Source: Effrenium voratum (lineage: Eukaryota; Sar; Dinophyceae; Suessiales; Symbiodiniaceae). Taken from it: a DNA stretch of 64,000 nucleotides. The stretch covers positions 832,033 to 896,032 of the forward strand of contig CAUJNA010000458.1 of assembly GCA_963377175.1 (NCBI GenBank), written 5' to 3'. Of this stretch, positions 1 through 11,600 are shown in pieces. The position numbers were made by a program, and so were the translations under genes. Numbering within the stretch: the stretch's first letter is position 1; each line of letters begins with the position of its first letter. The notes under the pieces are model-generated. The model had not been told where the DNA came from and searched no databases. It saw only the letters and a program-made list of their open reading frames with translations.

Positions 1-69
1 GCTTGAGCAGCCAGGTGCCGAAGGTCAAAGGGATGTCAAACATGAGCCTTGCTTTCTTGTTCTTGTTCT

Positions 70-72
<3 letters not shown>

Positions 73-117
<45 letters not shown>

Positions 118-142
118 GCTGCTGCTGCTGCTGCTGCTGCTG
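73..142 (+). repeat. (CTG)n trinucleotide microsatellite
   Basis: Two CTG tracts (about 73-113 and 118-142) are separated by a few bases. On the minus strand this is CAG. Any leucine- or glutamine-rich translation across it is a by-product of the repeat. It lies downstream of the stop at 769 of the minus-strand gene, so it may be in that gene's 3' flank. Confidence 0.95.
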
Positions 143-161
143 GCCTGCTTGATGTGTTTAT

Positions 162-656
162 GTGCTTGTTGTTGCAGCTGCTGGCCCAACTCGTGTTAAA
201 TATGCTTGCAGAGATTCTATGGAGCCTATGGGCCGCTTCACACCTTCAAAAATTGTAAAGCTTCTGTCAAAGGATCATCCTCGGCTTATGGCTTGTCCTC
301 GGCTTTTCCAGGTGCCTGCGCCCCTATGGAACATCCGAGAGTTCACTGCCGTGTGCTATAACAGGTTATCCGAGCTTGGCGGGCTGTCCGGACCACATGC
401 CCCTTCCCATGTGGCTTCTTTGAGGGGCACTTCAAAAGCATGGTGCATGCATACTCCACGGCCTCAAACAAATAGACGTGAGGGCCGCACAATTCAGAAG
501 CCCAAACAAGCAGCATGTCTTACAGGCGGCACTAAACATGTTAAAAAAAAAAAAAGAAAAAAAAAAAGAAAAAAAAAGTCACGCACGGGGCTAGACAACC
601 TGAAAAGTCAATCTGTGCCTCCTCCTTCGATTCCAACAATAAGCAGGTTTGTCTAG
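162..656 (+). CDS. possible open reading frame, unrecognised, ending in a poly-A-derived Lys tract
   Basis: This frame is open for 164 codons after the CTG repeat. The first ~110 residues are ordinary in composition. They are preceded by a pyrimidine-rich stretch ending in TTGCAG at 173-178, which could be an acceptor. The last third runs through an A-rich tract (541-577) that gives Lys/Arg repeats. Codon third positions are not GC-rich, unlike the more convincing exons in this window. It could be an exon, a retroposed fragment with its poly-A, or chance. Nothing in the protein is recognisable. Confidence 0.25.
   Translation: MLVVAAAGPTRVKYACRDSMEPMGRFTPSKIVKLLSKDHPRLMACPRLFQVPAPLWNIREFTAVCYNRLSELGGLSGPHAPSHVASLRGTSKAWCMHTPRPQTNRREGRTIQKPKQAACLTGGTKHVKKKKRKKKRKKKSRTGLDNLKSQSVPPPSIPTISRFV
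541..577 (+). repeat. A-rich tract
   Basis: A run of adenines is broken by single G bases. It could be the poly-A remnant of a retroposed sequence or a simple repeat. No target-site duplication was identified. Confidence 0.8.
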
Positions 657-768
657 TTCAGGTCATTTACCAACTTTCACCATTCTTAAAACTTCTTCAA
701 ACCTTCATTGTCAAGCGGGCTCCTTGTGTCAGATCATTTCCCCAAAAAACCCAGTCCCACCACCCATC

Positions 769-1158
769 CTATGAGCGCACCTCCACCCAAAGCTCGCCCT
801 CCTCGCTGTCGGCCTTGCTCGCAAAGAGCTCGGGGCTCACCTGGCGTTCGCGGGTCGCGAGACGAATGAGATGCAAAAGGGCGTCGTTTCCGAGTCGCCA
901 CCCTTTCGGTGGCTTTTGACTATGACTAAGGGAAACCGAAAGCAAGCCGCTCATTTTGGGGTTCCTGGCTTTGAGAAACACCCAAAATCCTGCGGAAGCT
1001 GGACGGAAGTTAAGGGAGCTTACTGCGCTTTCCTAAACATTAAAGGGAACACGCTTGGTCCGCTGACTAGGAAGGCAAAGTTGGGGAACCATCTCTGCCT
1101 CCATCAGAGGCTTCTTCACCACCTCCGGCGCGTCTTCTACAATGCTACTCTCCTCCTC
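769..1158 (-). CDS. 3' end of a minus-strand gene (last two exons), product unknown
   Basis: Last exon 769-912 encodes 47 residues and ends in TAG. It follows a pyrimidine-rich acceptor and has GC-rich third positions (ending ELWVEVRS). The preceding exon 1090-1158 encodes 23 acidic residues (EEESSIVEDAPEVV...) between an AG acceptor (1159-1160) and a GT donor. Both are phase 0, so they join in frame. The opposite strand reads as Ser/Arg-rich nonsense, the usual look of an antisense exon. No domain is recognised. A GTGAGC inside the last exon (near 840) could be an alternative donor. Earlier exons lie upstream on the minus strand; I could not place them in the repeat-rich DNA that follows. 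Confidence 0.6.
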
Positions 1159-1739
1159 CTGGCGAAGCCCGGCATGGTCCGTCATATTTCTCGGAAGAAA
1201 GCCAAGTTTCCTCCGTCCATGAAATATAGTCTTCAAAAGGTTTCTGAGAACATCTAGGGCCACGTATCTAAGTTGGCCAACTCACCCGGCTTCAACATGG
1301 CCCTTAATGTCCAAAGGTGATTTTTTCCGGAACATGGTTTCTTCATACAGCATCCCAGTTTGGAGGGGATCCTTCGCTGTTGGGCCGGACACCTTCTACC
1401 ATTAGACCATCCATGCTGTTTCATCTGAAGTTAATCTGATATTAGCAACACGTAAAATGTCCGCATTGCCCCCCAAAAGGACATGTCGTTTTGAAGGGCC
1501 CCAGTTCTCCCACGATGATGCCCCCCCGAAACCAACAGTGCACTAACACGTTTTATTGGAGGTGGATCGGGGCTCGCCTTTGCACACGGGGCCAGGAGTG
1601 CTTTTCATCTGCGCGTGAATTCGGAAACTATATTTCCACGCGGCAAGGCTTTACGGCAGCCTGCCTCTTAAAACCAAACAAGCATTTATGCTCGAAACTC
1701 ACAACCGAGCTAGGTAGGGTTGCGACCTTGTGCTTGGTT

Positions 1740-2460
1740 AGTGCTCGGTTCGTGCTCAATTGGTGCTCTGCTCTGCCGGCTCGCGCTCTGTTCGTGCTGC
1801 TTGGGTTGTGCTCAGGTGGCGCTCTGCTTGGGAGGCTCGTATTTGGATCGTGCCCGGTTCGGCCCGGTTCGTGCCCGGTTTGCGTCCGGTTCGTGCACGG
1901 ATCGCGCACGGATCGCGCACGGATCGCGCATGGATCGTGCCCGGTTCGTGCCCGGTTTGCCCGGCTCATGCCCGGTTCTCGCTAGGTTCGTGCCCGGTTC
2001 GCGCCCGGCTCGTGCCCGGTTTGCGCCCGGTTCGTGCACGGATCGCGCGCGGATCGTGCACGGATCGCACCCGGCTCGTGCCGGTTCGTGCCCGGTTCGT
2101 GCCGCTCGTGCCCGGTTCGCGCTCGGTTCGCGCACGGATCGCGCACGGATCGCGCACGGATCACGCACGGATCGTGCCTGGTTCGTGCCCGGTTCGCGCC
2201 CGGCTCATGCCCGGTTCGTGCTCAGTTCGTGCCCGGTTCGTGCCCGGTTCGTGCCCGGTTCGCGCCCAGTTCGTAAACGGTTCGCGCACGGTTCGCGCCC
2301 GGTTCGTGCACGGATCGCGCACGGACCGCGCACGGATCGCGCCCGGCTCGTGCCCGGTTCGTGCCCGGTTCGCGCCCGGTTCGTGCCGGGTTCGTGTTTG
2401 GTTCGTGCCCGGTTCGTGCCCGGTTCGTGCCCGGCTCGTGCTCGGTTTTTGCTGCGAGGC
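1740..2460. repeat. 11-bp GC-rich minisatellite
   Basis: A tandem array of an 11-bp unit, consensus CGGTTCGTGCC, alternates with a variant CGGATCGCGCA. It is degenerate at the left end and regular from about 1850. Eleven is not a multiple of three and the unit has no stop codon. Long open frames therefore appear in all frames on both strands with an 11-residue period (ARFVPGSCPVR on the plus strand). These are artefacts and not genes. The unit is CpG-rich and close to one DNA helical turn. Confidence 0.95.
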
Positions 2461-2639
2461 TCATGCTAGTTTGAGCTTTGCCTTGGCGAACGGCTTCCCC
2501 ATAGCAATAAATGGGGTACCCCCCTTCCCCCCTTTTAATGAATATTCCCTGGGGCAACAAAAACTATTGATAGGGTACCACAAGGGCGCTGCAGGGTGCC
2601 ACCTGGCACAAACGCCTTAAACAGCAATATGTCCACTAG

Positions 2640-4200
2640 CGATTTAAAAGAAAACCGCTCAAGGCAGTTTTGTTGATATTGAACTTGAACAAAACAAATC
2701 GGCGCAGTTCAATCTGATTTGCTCACTCTAGATTTGAATTTGCAATTCGATAATTCAAACGTGAATGCAATCGTAAGTCAAACCTGGTTTGGAGAGCTAA
2801 TAAGTTCAGGTCTGGACGAGGGGTCCGCGAAAAACAAATTAATGATAGAGCGCATTCTTGATAGGGGGAAGTAATTGGCAGCTCAGCCTAGAGCCTTTGA
2901 GAAATCTGGCGTGTTACAGAAACGCCGCAATCCGAACTCCAGAAACCACGGCGTTTTCTGTAACGTATCTTGAGCTGTTCAACCCAGTGTCCCGGAAAAC
3001 ACAAAGTTCGGTTGATAGTTTCACGCTAAATGCGTCTGCGCCAATGTGCTTGGAGCTGGGCGGCCATAGCAAATATATCTTTGTAGGGCTTTTCAATTCC
3101 AAGTCTGGGGGTGGCAACTTGGCTTTGCGGCAATAGCGTTTGGCGGCGTTCCTTTCTGGCGCTTAGAAGCACCAGCCACTGGCCAAATAAGAGGCAACAA
3201 GGCCCACAGAAACCACAAGGGTAAGAGAATAGACGCCCAAGCAGAAAAAGCATTCTGGAGAGTACAATTGCTGAGCAGACCAACAAAAGCTGAGCTGCGC
3301 GGCGCTTTCACCTTTGGCTGTTCAACGTAGGGCTTGAAATCACGCATTTGAGAAGGCATGCCTGTTTGAGCTGGCGCAAAGCAGAAACCCTCAGAGCGCT
3401 ACGTGCTTCCAAAGCTTTGTCAGGTCCAACCATGCATCAACAGCTTCTTGCTGCGCGTAGAATTACAAATCTATCACGCCTGGAAAGCCCAGGGCGCCGA
3501 AGTTCCGCCACTGAAAGTTAAATAAACGCGCTTGGTGCCCAAAAACGTGGTTGGAGCAATTCGCGAATATTCAAGAACTTGCGTGAACCGTTTGATTGCC
3601 AAAAAACGCCGTTTGATTGCCAAAAAAGCCGTTGGCAAACATCAGTTGACCAGCTTGACCTTGGCAAAGCGTCACACTTTGGGATATATGCAGGTATTCT
3701 GTGACAAACCTTCTGACTTCACTGCCATGCTACACAAAACCACGCATCTTTGGAAAGCTCTCTGGAGGCCGTCTCGCACACTATGGCTTTGCATTGCCCG
3801 CGCTTACCTGCGAAACAAAACATTGGCCTGTGCGCAAACAAAAAAGCACTCTGGGGGCTGTGATGCCCAGTGCTATCAAAGGCAAGCCCCGTGGATCCAG
3901 CCCCTTTTTCTTAGCTCAATCAAGAAAGGTCAGATCAGGCAAGCATTGTTTCCGGAGGCATGCCAGGCCACAAAAGCACCCAAAACCGTCTACTGATATG
4001 GATGCCACGGAGACTAAGGCCTATATAGCTTTACTGCAACCCAAATCCGCCGACCCCCCTGCCTGCAAGGGGAAGGCGCTGGGGGAGTGTTCGTTTAGCG
4101 TTGGAGCGTGACTGTGGCAGCCTTCTCCCTTCCCTTTCGCCCTCGCCCGTTCAGCCCTGTACCTTACCAGCCTTCTTTCTTTCCCTTTTTTCTTGTTCTT
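2640..4200. other. no convincing gene
   Basis: Several frames stay open for up to about 150 codons (for example 3532-3996 plus). They lack GC-rich third positions, good splice sites or natural composition. One contains a direct duplication of GTTTGATTGCCAAAAAA near 3591-3625. I see no RNA gene, and only weakly repeated sequence. Confidence 0.6.
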
Positions 4201-4647
4201 CTTCGTTTCTTTTCTTTCCTTTTCCTTTCTGCTGCCGGCGCACTCCTTTGGTTGGTGCTCGCTGTGGACAAACGAGTGCGGCCTGGAAAAGCGGGAAGCG
4301 AAGCTTTTGTGGCTGGCCACTCCCTCTGGACCGATAGCCTTACTGCATATTGGACTCAAACGCGACGTTAGGCACCCGGCCGCGGCGGAGCAGGCTGCCG
4401 GCGCACTCCTTTGGTTCGTGCTCACTACGACGAAACAAATACGCCCTCCAAGCGCGCTGGACGCGAAGCTGTTCTTGCTGGTTGCGCCCTGGGGACCGAT
4501 AGCTTTCTACTTTCTATATAGGAATCAAAAGTGACGTTCGGCACCCGGCCGCGGCGGGGCAGCCGCCCTTGGCAAGACGCACAGCAAACCCGAAGGGAGA
4601 AAGACCAGGGATAGGCAAACTGTGACAGACGCAGGCGCACATGGGCA

Positions 4648-4719
4648 TGGACAGGCCGGGGGGTGAACCCGGCCCCTCTCGCATGCTGAGCGGGTGTGAT
4701 GCCGCTACACCAACTGCCC
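4648..4719 (-). repeat. tRNA-Ala(AGC)-derived SINE-like copy 1
   Basis: The minus strand folds as a 72-nt tRNA-like cloverleaf: acceptor GGGCAGT / CCTGTCC, D arm GTG...CAC, anticodon loop TCAGCAT (AGC), variable loop, and a perfect CCGGG/CCCGG T stem. The T loop is altered (TTCACCC). Position 33 is C instead of U, and the anticodon stem has one mismatch. It is embedded in a longer repeat shared with copy 2 and is therefore read as a tRNA-derived mobile repeat, not a functional tRNA. Confidence 0.75.
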
Positions 4720-5014
4720 CTGAGCTGAGGAGGCCGAGAGTGCTCAACTACCTGCTGGGCACAGTTTCAGCGCTGAAGCTCTGTCACGGCCAGCCCGTTC
4801 GGCCTGTTTTCTTCCTATCTGCTGCCGGCGCACTCCTTTGGTTGGTGCTCGCTGTGGGCAAACGAGTGCGGCCTGGAGCGCTCAAGCACCTGCAGGGCAC
4901 AGTTTTCAGCGCTGAAGCTCTGTCACGGCCCGCCCGTCCGGCCTGTTTTCTTCCTTTCTGCTGCCGGCGGACCAGGGATAGGCAAACTGTGACAGATGCA
5001 GGCGCACATGGGCA

Positions 5015-5086
5015 TGGACAGGCCGGGGATTGAACCCGGCCCCTCTCGCATGCTGAGCGGGTGTGATGCGACTACACCAACTGCCC
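5015..5086 (-). repeat. tRNA-Ala(AGC)-derived SINE-like copy 2
   Basis: This is the same 72-nt tRNA-like structure as copy 1, with an intact T loop TTCAATC and therefore a good B-box. The acceptor stem keeps a G3-U70 wobble pair, the classical alanine identity element. Pair 7-66 is a T-C mismatch, position 33 is C, and the anticodon stem has a C-A mismatch. The flanks match copy 1 for about 35 bp on one side and about 180 bp on the other, so the repeated unit is longer than the tRNA part. Confidence 0.8.
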
Positions 5087-6538
5087 CTGAGCTGAGGAGG
5101 CCGAGAGTGCTCAACTACCTGCTGGGCACAGCTTTCAGCGCTGAAGCTCTGTCACGGCCAGCCCGTTCGGCCTGTTTTCTTCCTGTCTGCTGCCGGCGCA
5201 CTCCTTTGGTTGGTGCTCGCTGTGGGCAAACGAGTGCGGCCTGGAAAAGCGCTGAAGCACCTGCAGGGCACAGTTTTCAGCGCTGAAGCTCTGTCACGGC
5301 CCGCCCGTCCGGCCCTTTTTCTTCCTTTCTGCTGCCGGCGCACACCTTTGGTTGGTGCTCGCTGTGCGCAAACGAGTGTGGGCCCGCCCGTTCGGCCTCT
5401 TTTCTTCCTTTCTGCTGCCGGCGCACTCCTTTGGTTGGTGCTCGCTGTGGACAAACGAGTGCGGCCTGGAAAAGCGCGGGAAGCGAAGCTTTTGTGGCTG
5501 GCCGCTCCCTCTGGACCGATAGCCTTGCTGCATACAAGCAAGCCTGAACCAGCCAAAAGCCGCTGCCAGAACAAAAAAAACCTGGGCTGGCCCCCAGTGG
5601 AGGGGTCGGCGGCACTGGGCGGCAGCCCTTAAATCCGGCCACCGGACGTGATCGGGCCGCAGGCCAAAGCCCGTTAGGGCTTACCTTCAGGTATAAGGCC
5701 GCGCGCCCCATGCCGCCGACCATGCGCGGACCATGCGCAGAACATGCGCATACGTTTTATGCTGGGCCCTCCCTTATAAGGGGCGAAGGATTTGCGGATT
5801 TGTTTAAGCGATTTTTGAGGAGTTTTGTAGCATCTCCCCGCAGAGTCACAAAACGAGCGCTTCTTGGGGGGTGCCTAATGCTGGACAACACCCCCAGCAT
5901 TGCCAGCATCATTCCGGATGATGCAGATGATGCTATGCATGCTGGCGATGCGAAACAAGGGGTTGATGGGAAATGCAAGGAAGCAGGAGTGACTGGAAGT
6001 GAACAATGAAAGTCAAAGGAATGGCACGAAAAATGGGGAGGGCACTGGAGAGAAACCGAGATGCAGGAAAATGCAAGGGCAGAACGTGAAGGGGACCGGA
6101 CAGAATGCGTATAAAGGAGTCTTCAAGGAAATGAAGGGACATGCCAGGAAACTGTCAGGGAAGACATGCAAAGGAAAAGTTCATTCAAATCATCCCGAAA
6201 ACTAGCAGGACTTGGAGGGAAAGGAAATCAAAGAACGGGAAGGGGTGCCCGGTGGCCGGCTGTGTCGCGTCAGCGTATAAATCCGGCCACCGGACGTGAT
6301 CGGGCCGCAGGCCAAAGCCCGGTAGGGCTTACCTTCAGGTATAAGGCCGCGCGCCCCATGCCGCCGACCATGCGCAGAACATGCGCAGAACATGCGCAGA
6401 ACATGCGCACGTTTTATGCTTATAAGGGGCGAAGGATTTGCGGATTGGTTTAGGCGATTTCCGAGGATTTTTGTAGCATCTCCCCGCAGCGCCCAAAACC
6501 GAGTCCAAAAACGAGCATTTTTAGGGGGTGCCTAATAC

Positions 6539-6640
6539 TGGACAACACCCCCAGCATTGCCAGCATCATCCCGGATGATGCGGATGATGTTATGCATGCT
6601 GGCGATGCGGGTGATGCTGGGGATGTTGTCCCCTAAGTCG
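6539..6640. other. imperfect hairpin in macrosatellite head (unit 1)
   Basis: The left arm GGACAACACCCCCAGCATTG is mirrored by GATGCTGGGGATGTTGTCCCC on the right. The centre GATGATGCGGATGATGTT has further internal symmetry. The same hairpin occurs in each unit with compensating changes, and the partial copy starts near 5883. Confidence 0.7.
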
Positions 6641-8575
6641 GGCCAATTTTGCCGAAAACGTGCAACCTGAAAATCTTAAAATCTAAAGTGGATGGAAAAT
6701 GGACGGAACATGGCCTGGATTGAAATCTCAAAATCCTAAAGTCTTAGATTCTTAAAATCTTAAATTAAAATCTAACAATCAATCTTAGAATCTCCAGATC
6801 TTAAAATCTTAGAACTTAGAATCTTAAAATCTGAAAATATAAAAAATTCCTAAAGTCTTCGAATCTTGAAACCTTAAAAACCTTATGTCTTAGAATCTTG
6901 AGATCTTAAACTCTTAAAATATGAAATTCCTAAAGTTTTACAATCTTAAAACCTCAGAATCTTAAAAAGCTTTTACAACTTAAATTCTTTAAACCTCGAA
7001 CAATTGAAATCTGAAAATCTTAACTTATTAAAATAGTGCATTACTTCAATCCGGGCTATACTTTAAATTCCTGAAACTCTTAATCTTGAAATGTTGAAAT
7101 CTTGAAACCTTAAGATCTTAAAATTACAACCTTAGAAGATAGAATCTTGCAACCTGAAAATATAAACATCCTAAAGTCTTCGAATCTTGACTTCTTAAAA
7201 CCCTCATGTCGTTGAATCTTCAGATGATAAAATCTTAAAATTTGAAATTCCGAAATTCTCAAACTCTTAAAATCTCAGAATCTTAAAAGCTTCAAAAACT
7301 AAAATTCTTTAAATCTCGAACTATTGCAGTCTGAAAATCTTAAATTCATAAACAAGTAAAATATAATAAACTTCCTTCAATCCGGGCTATATTCTAAGTT
7401 CCTTAAACTCTTAATCTTCAAATTTTGAAGTCTTGACATCTTAAGATCTTAAAATCTTAAATTCCGCAAGTCGCCGAATCTGAAAATCTCACAAAAACTA
7501 AAATCTTAAAGCCTTCGAAATCTGATAATGGATGGAAAATGGCTGGGCAATGGCCTGGCTGTTATAACCTTCAAAACCTTAAATCTTCGAATCTTAGAAC
7601 CTTAATTCTTAAACCATTGAAACCTTAAATTCCAAAAGTCTTCAAATCTGAGACCCTTAGACTCTCAAAGTTTTTAGAGTTTTGAAATCTTAACATCTAC
7701 TCATCGGACTTACAGGAAAGGGAAGTGACAGAAACCCTCATGTCTTTGAATCTTCAGATGTCAAAATCTTAAAATATGAAATTCCTAACTTCCCAAACTC
7801 TTAAAATCTCAGAATCTTAAAAGCTTCAAAAACTTAAATTATTTAAATCTCGAACTATTGCAATCTGAAAATATTAAATTCATAAACAAGTAAAATATAA
7901 TAAACGTCCTTCAATCCGGGCTATATTCTAAATTCCTTAATCTCTTAATCTTGAAATTTTGAAGTCTTGACATCTTAAGATCTTAAAATCTTAAATTCCG
8001 AAAGTCGCCAAATCTGAAATCTCGCCAAAACTAAAATCTTAAAGCCTTCGAAATCTGATAATGGATGGAAAATGGCTGGGCAATGGCCTGGCTGTTATAA
8101 CCTTCAAACACCTTAAGTCTTTGAATCTTAAAACCTTAATTCTTAAACCATTGAAGCCTTAAATTCCAAAAGTCTTCAAATCTGACACCCTTAGAATCTC
8201 AAAGTGTTTAGATTTTTTAATCTTAACATCTACTCATCGGACTTACCGGAAAGGGAAGTGACAGAACGGGCAGCGCAAGGTGCCCGGTGGCCGGCTGTGT
8301 CGCGTCAGCGTGTAAATCCGGCCACCGGGGGCCCCTCCCGTGGTCCGTGACATCGCCGAAGGCCTAGGCCCGCAGGGCCTACCTTCAGGTATAGGGCCGG
8401 CCGCCCTGTGCCGCCGACCCACCGCCGACCATGCGCTATACTTTTGCGCTGGGCCCGCCCTTATAAGGGGCGAAGGATTTCCGGATTTGTTCAGGCGATT
8501 TTTGGCGGCTTTTTGAGCATCTCCCCGCGGAGTCAAAAAACGAGTGTTTTTTGGGGGGTGCCCATAGTGGACAGC

Positions 8576-8662
8576 ATCCCCGGCATCACCTGCATCATCC
8601 GCATCCTTGGCGGACATTGATGCGGATGATGCCGGTGATGCGGGGGATGCTGGGGATGTTGT
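8576..8662. other. near-perfect ~31-bp-stem hairpin in macrosatellite head (unit 2)
   Basis: The arm beginning CATCCCCGGCATCACCTGCA pairs with the arm ending GGTGATGCGGGGGATG, with a loop of about 13 nt (CTTGGCGGACATT). Only about two positions mismatch over 31. An almost identical hairpin lies at about 10348-10422 (unit 3). Confidence 0.85.
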
Positions 8663-11600
8663 CCCCGAAGTCGGGCCAACTTTGCCGAAAACGTGCAACC
8701 TGAAAATCTTAAAATCTTAAAGTGGATGGAAAATGGATGGAATTGAAATCTCAAAATCCTAAAGTCTTAGATTCTTAAAATCTTAAACTAAAATCTAACA
8801 ATCAATCTTAGAATCTGGAGATCTTAAAATCTTCGAACTTAGAATCTTAAAATCTGAAAATATAAAAACATCCTAAAGTCTCGGGGGATGCTGGGGATGT
8901 TGTCCCCTAAGTCGGGCCAACTTTGCCGAAAACGTGCAACCTGAAAATCTTAAAATCTTAAAGTGGATGGAAAATGGATGGAAAATGGCCTGGATTGAAA
9001 TCTCAAAATCCTAAAGCTTAAAATCTGAAAATATAAAAACATCCTAAAGTCTCGGGGGATGCTGGGGATGTTGTCCCCTAAGTCGGGCCAACTTTGCCGA
9101 AAACGTGCAACCTGAAAATCTTAAAATCTTAAAGTGGATGGAAAATGGATGGAAAATGGCCTGGATTGAAATCTCAAAATCCTAAAGTCTTAGATTCTTA
9201 AAATCTTAAATTAAAATCTAACAATCAATCTTAGAATCTCGAGATCTTAAAATCTTCGAACTTAGAATCTTATCTTAAAATCCATCCTAAAGTCTTCGAA
9301 TCTTGAAATCTCCACCCTTATGTCTTAGAATCTTGCGATCTTAAACTCTTAAAATATGAAATTCCTACAGTCTTAAACTCTTACTCTTGAAATTTGGAAA
9401 TCTTGAAACCTCAAGATCTTAAACTTACAACCTTAGAAGATCGAATCTTACAATCTGAAAATATAAACATCCTAAAGTCTTCGAATCTTGACTTCTTAAA
9501 ACCCTCATGTCTTTGATTCTTCAGATGTTAAAATCTAAAAATATGAACTTCCTAAATTCTCAAAGTCTTAAAATCTCAGAAGCTTTCAAAACTGAAATTC
9601 TTTAAATCTCGAACTATTGCAATCTGAAAATCTTAACTTCAGAAGCAAGTAAAATATAATAAGATTCCTTCAATCCGGGCTATATTTTAAATTCCTTAAA
9701 CTCTTAATCTTGAAACTTTGAAGCCTTGAAATCTTGAGATCTTAAAATCTTAAATTCCGAAAGTCGCCAAATCTGAAAATCTCCGAAAAATAAAATCTTA
9801 AAGCCTTCGAAATCTGATAATAGATGGAAAATGGCTGGGCAATGGCCTGGCTGTTATAACCTTCAAAAACTTTAAATCTTTGAATCTTAAAACCTTAATT
9901 CTTAAACCATTGAAACCTTAAATTCCGACAGTCTTCAAATCTGAGACCCTTAGAATCTCAAAGTTTTTAGAATCTGAAAATCTTAACATCTACTAATCGG
10001 ACTTACAGGAAAGGGAAGTGACAGAACGAGCAGGGCAAGGTGCCCGGTGGCCGGCTGTGTCGCGTCAGCGTGTAAATCCGGCCACCGGGGGCCCCTGACC
10101 CCGTGGTCCGTGACATCGCCGAAGGCCTAGGCCCGCAGGGCCTACCTTCAGGTATAAGGCCGTCCGCCCTGTGCCGCCGACCACCGCCGACCATGTGCCG
10201 AACTTTTGCGCTGCGCCAAGCTGGGCCCACCCTTATAAGGGGCGAAGGATTTGCGGATTTGTTCAGGCGATTTTTGGCGGCTTTTTGAGCATCTCCCCGC
10301 GGAGTCAAAAAACGAGTGTTTTTTGGGGGGTGCCCATAGTGGACAACATCCCCGGCATCACCTGCATCATCCGCATCCTTGGCGGACATTGATGCGGATG
10401 ATGCCGGTGATGCGGGGGATGCTGGGGATGTTGTCCCCGAAGTCGGGCCAACTTTGCCGAAAACGTGCAACCTGAAAATCTTAAAATCTTAAAGTGGATG
10501 GAAAATGGATGGAAAATGGCCTGGATTGAAATCTCAAAATCCTAAAGCTTAAAATCTGAAAATATAAAAACATCCTAAAGTCTCGGGGGATGCTGGGGAT
10601 GTTGTCCCCTAAGTCGGGCCAACTTTGCCGAAAACGTGCAACCTGAAAATCTTAAAATCTTAAAGTGGATGGAAAATGGATGGAAAATGGCCTGGATTGA
10701 AATCTCAAAATCCTAAAGTCTTAGATTCTTAAAATCTTAAACTAAAATCTAACAATCAATCTTAGAATCTCGAGATCTTAAAATCTTCGAACTTAGAATC
10801 TTAAAATCTGAAAATATAAAAGCATCCTAAAGTCTCGGGGGATGCTGGGGATGTTGTCCCCTAAGTCGGGCCAACTTTGCCGAAAACGTGCAACCTGAAA
10901 ATCTTAAAATCTTAAAGTGGATGGAAAATGGATGGAAAATTGCCTGGATTGAAATCTCAAAATCCTAAAGTCTTAGATTCTTAAAATCTTAAATTAAAAT
11001 CTAACAATCAATCTTAGAATCTCGAGATCTTAAAATCTTCGAACTTAGAATCTTAAAATCTGAAAATATAAAAACATCCTAAAGTCTTCGAATCTTGAAA
11101 TCTTAAAACCCTTATGTCTTAGAATCTTGCGATCTTAAACTCTTAAAATATGAAATTCCTACAGTCTTAAACTCTTACTCTTGAAATTTGGAAATCTTGA
11201 AACCTCAAGATCTTAAACTTACAACCTTAGAAGATCGAATCTTACAATCTGAAAATATAAACATCCTAAAGTCTTCGAATCTTGACTTCTTAAAACCCGA
11301 ATATCTTTGAATCTTCAGATGTTAAAATCTAAAAATATGAACTTCCTAAATTCTCAAAGTCTTAAAATCTCAGAATCTGAAAAGCTTTCAAAACTGAAAT
11401 TCTTTAAATCTCGAACTATTGCAATCTGAAAATCTTAACTTCATAAACAAGTAAAATATAATAAAATTCCTTCAATCCGGGCTATATTTTAAATTCCTTA
11501 AACTCTTAATCTTGAAACTTTGAAGCCTTGAAATCTTGAGATCTTAAAATCTTAAATTCCGAAAGTCGCCAAATCTGAAAATCTCCGAAAAATAAAATCT

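Larger units (their letters stand above)
4227..5540. repeat. mosaic array of a ~110-bp module
   Basis: A module beginning CTGCTGCCGGCGCACTCC and continuing with TTGGTTGGTGCTCGCTGTGG is repeated at about 4227-4352, 4393-4520 (diverged), 4818-4880, 5187-5250, 5328-5385 and 5410-5535. The longest copies continue to a shared tail, CTCTGGACCGATAGCCTT. A second shared block, CAGCGCTGAAGCTCTGTCACG, recurs at about 4768, 4906, 5138 and 5279. The two tRNA-like copies are inserted between modules in the same orientation. Open frames here are repeat artefacts. Confidence 0.9.

Noticed and set aside
1720..2620. Long open frames of up to 286 codons on both strands
   Set aside because: They are produced by the stop-free 11-bp minisatellite; the products are the same 11-residue period in every frame.
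4021..5723. Many open frames of 60-150 codons on both strands
   Set aside because: They track the ~110-bp module and tRNA-derived repeats, repeating phrases such as STNQRSAP; no splice or codon support.
8243..10470. Near-identical minus frames of 151 and 155 codons (MHVFGKVGPTSG...)
   Set aside because: They cover the GC-rich heads and hairpins of the macrosatellite; the Ala/Asp-rich part is the hairpin read in one frame. No evidence of a protein.
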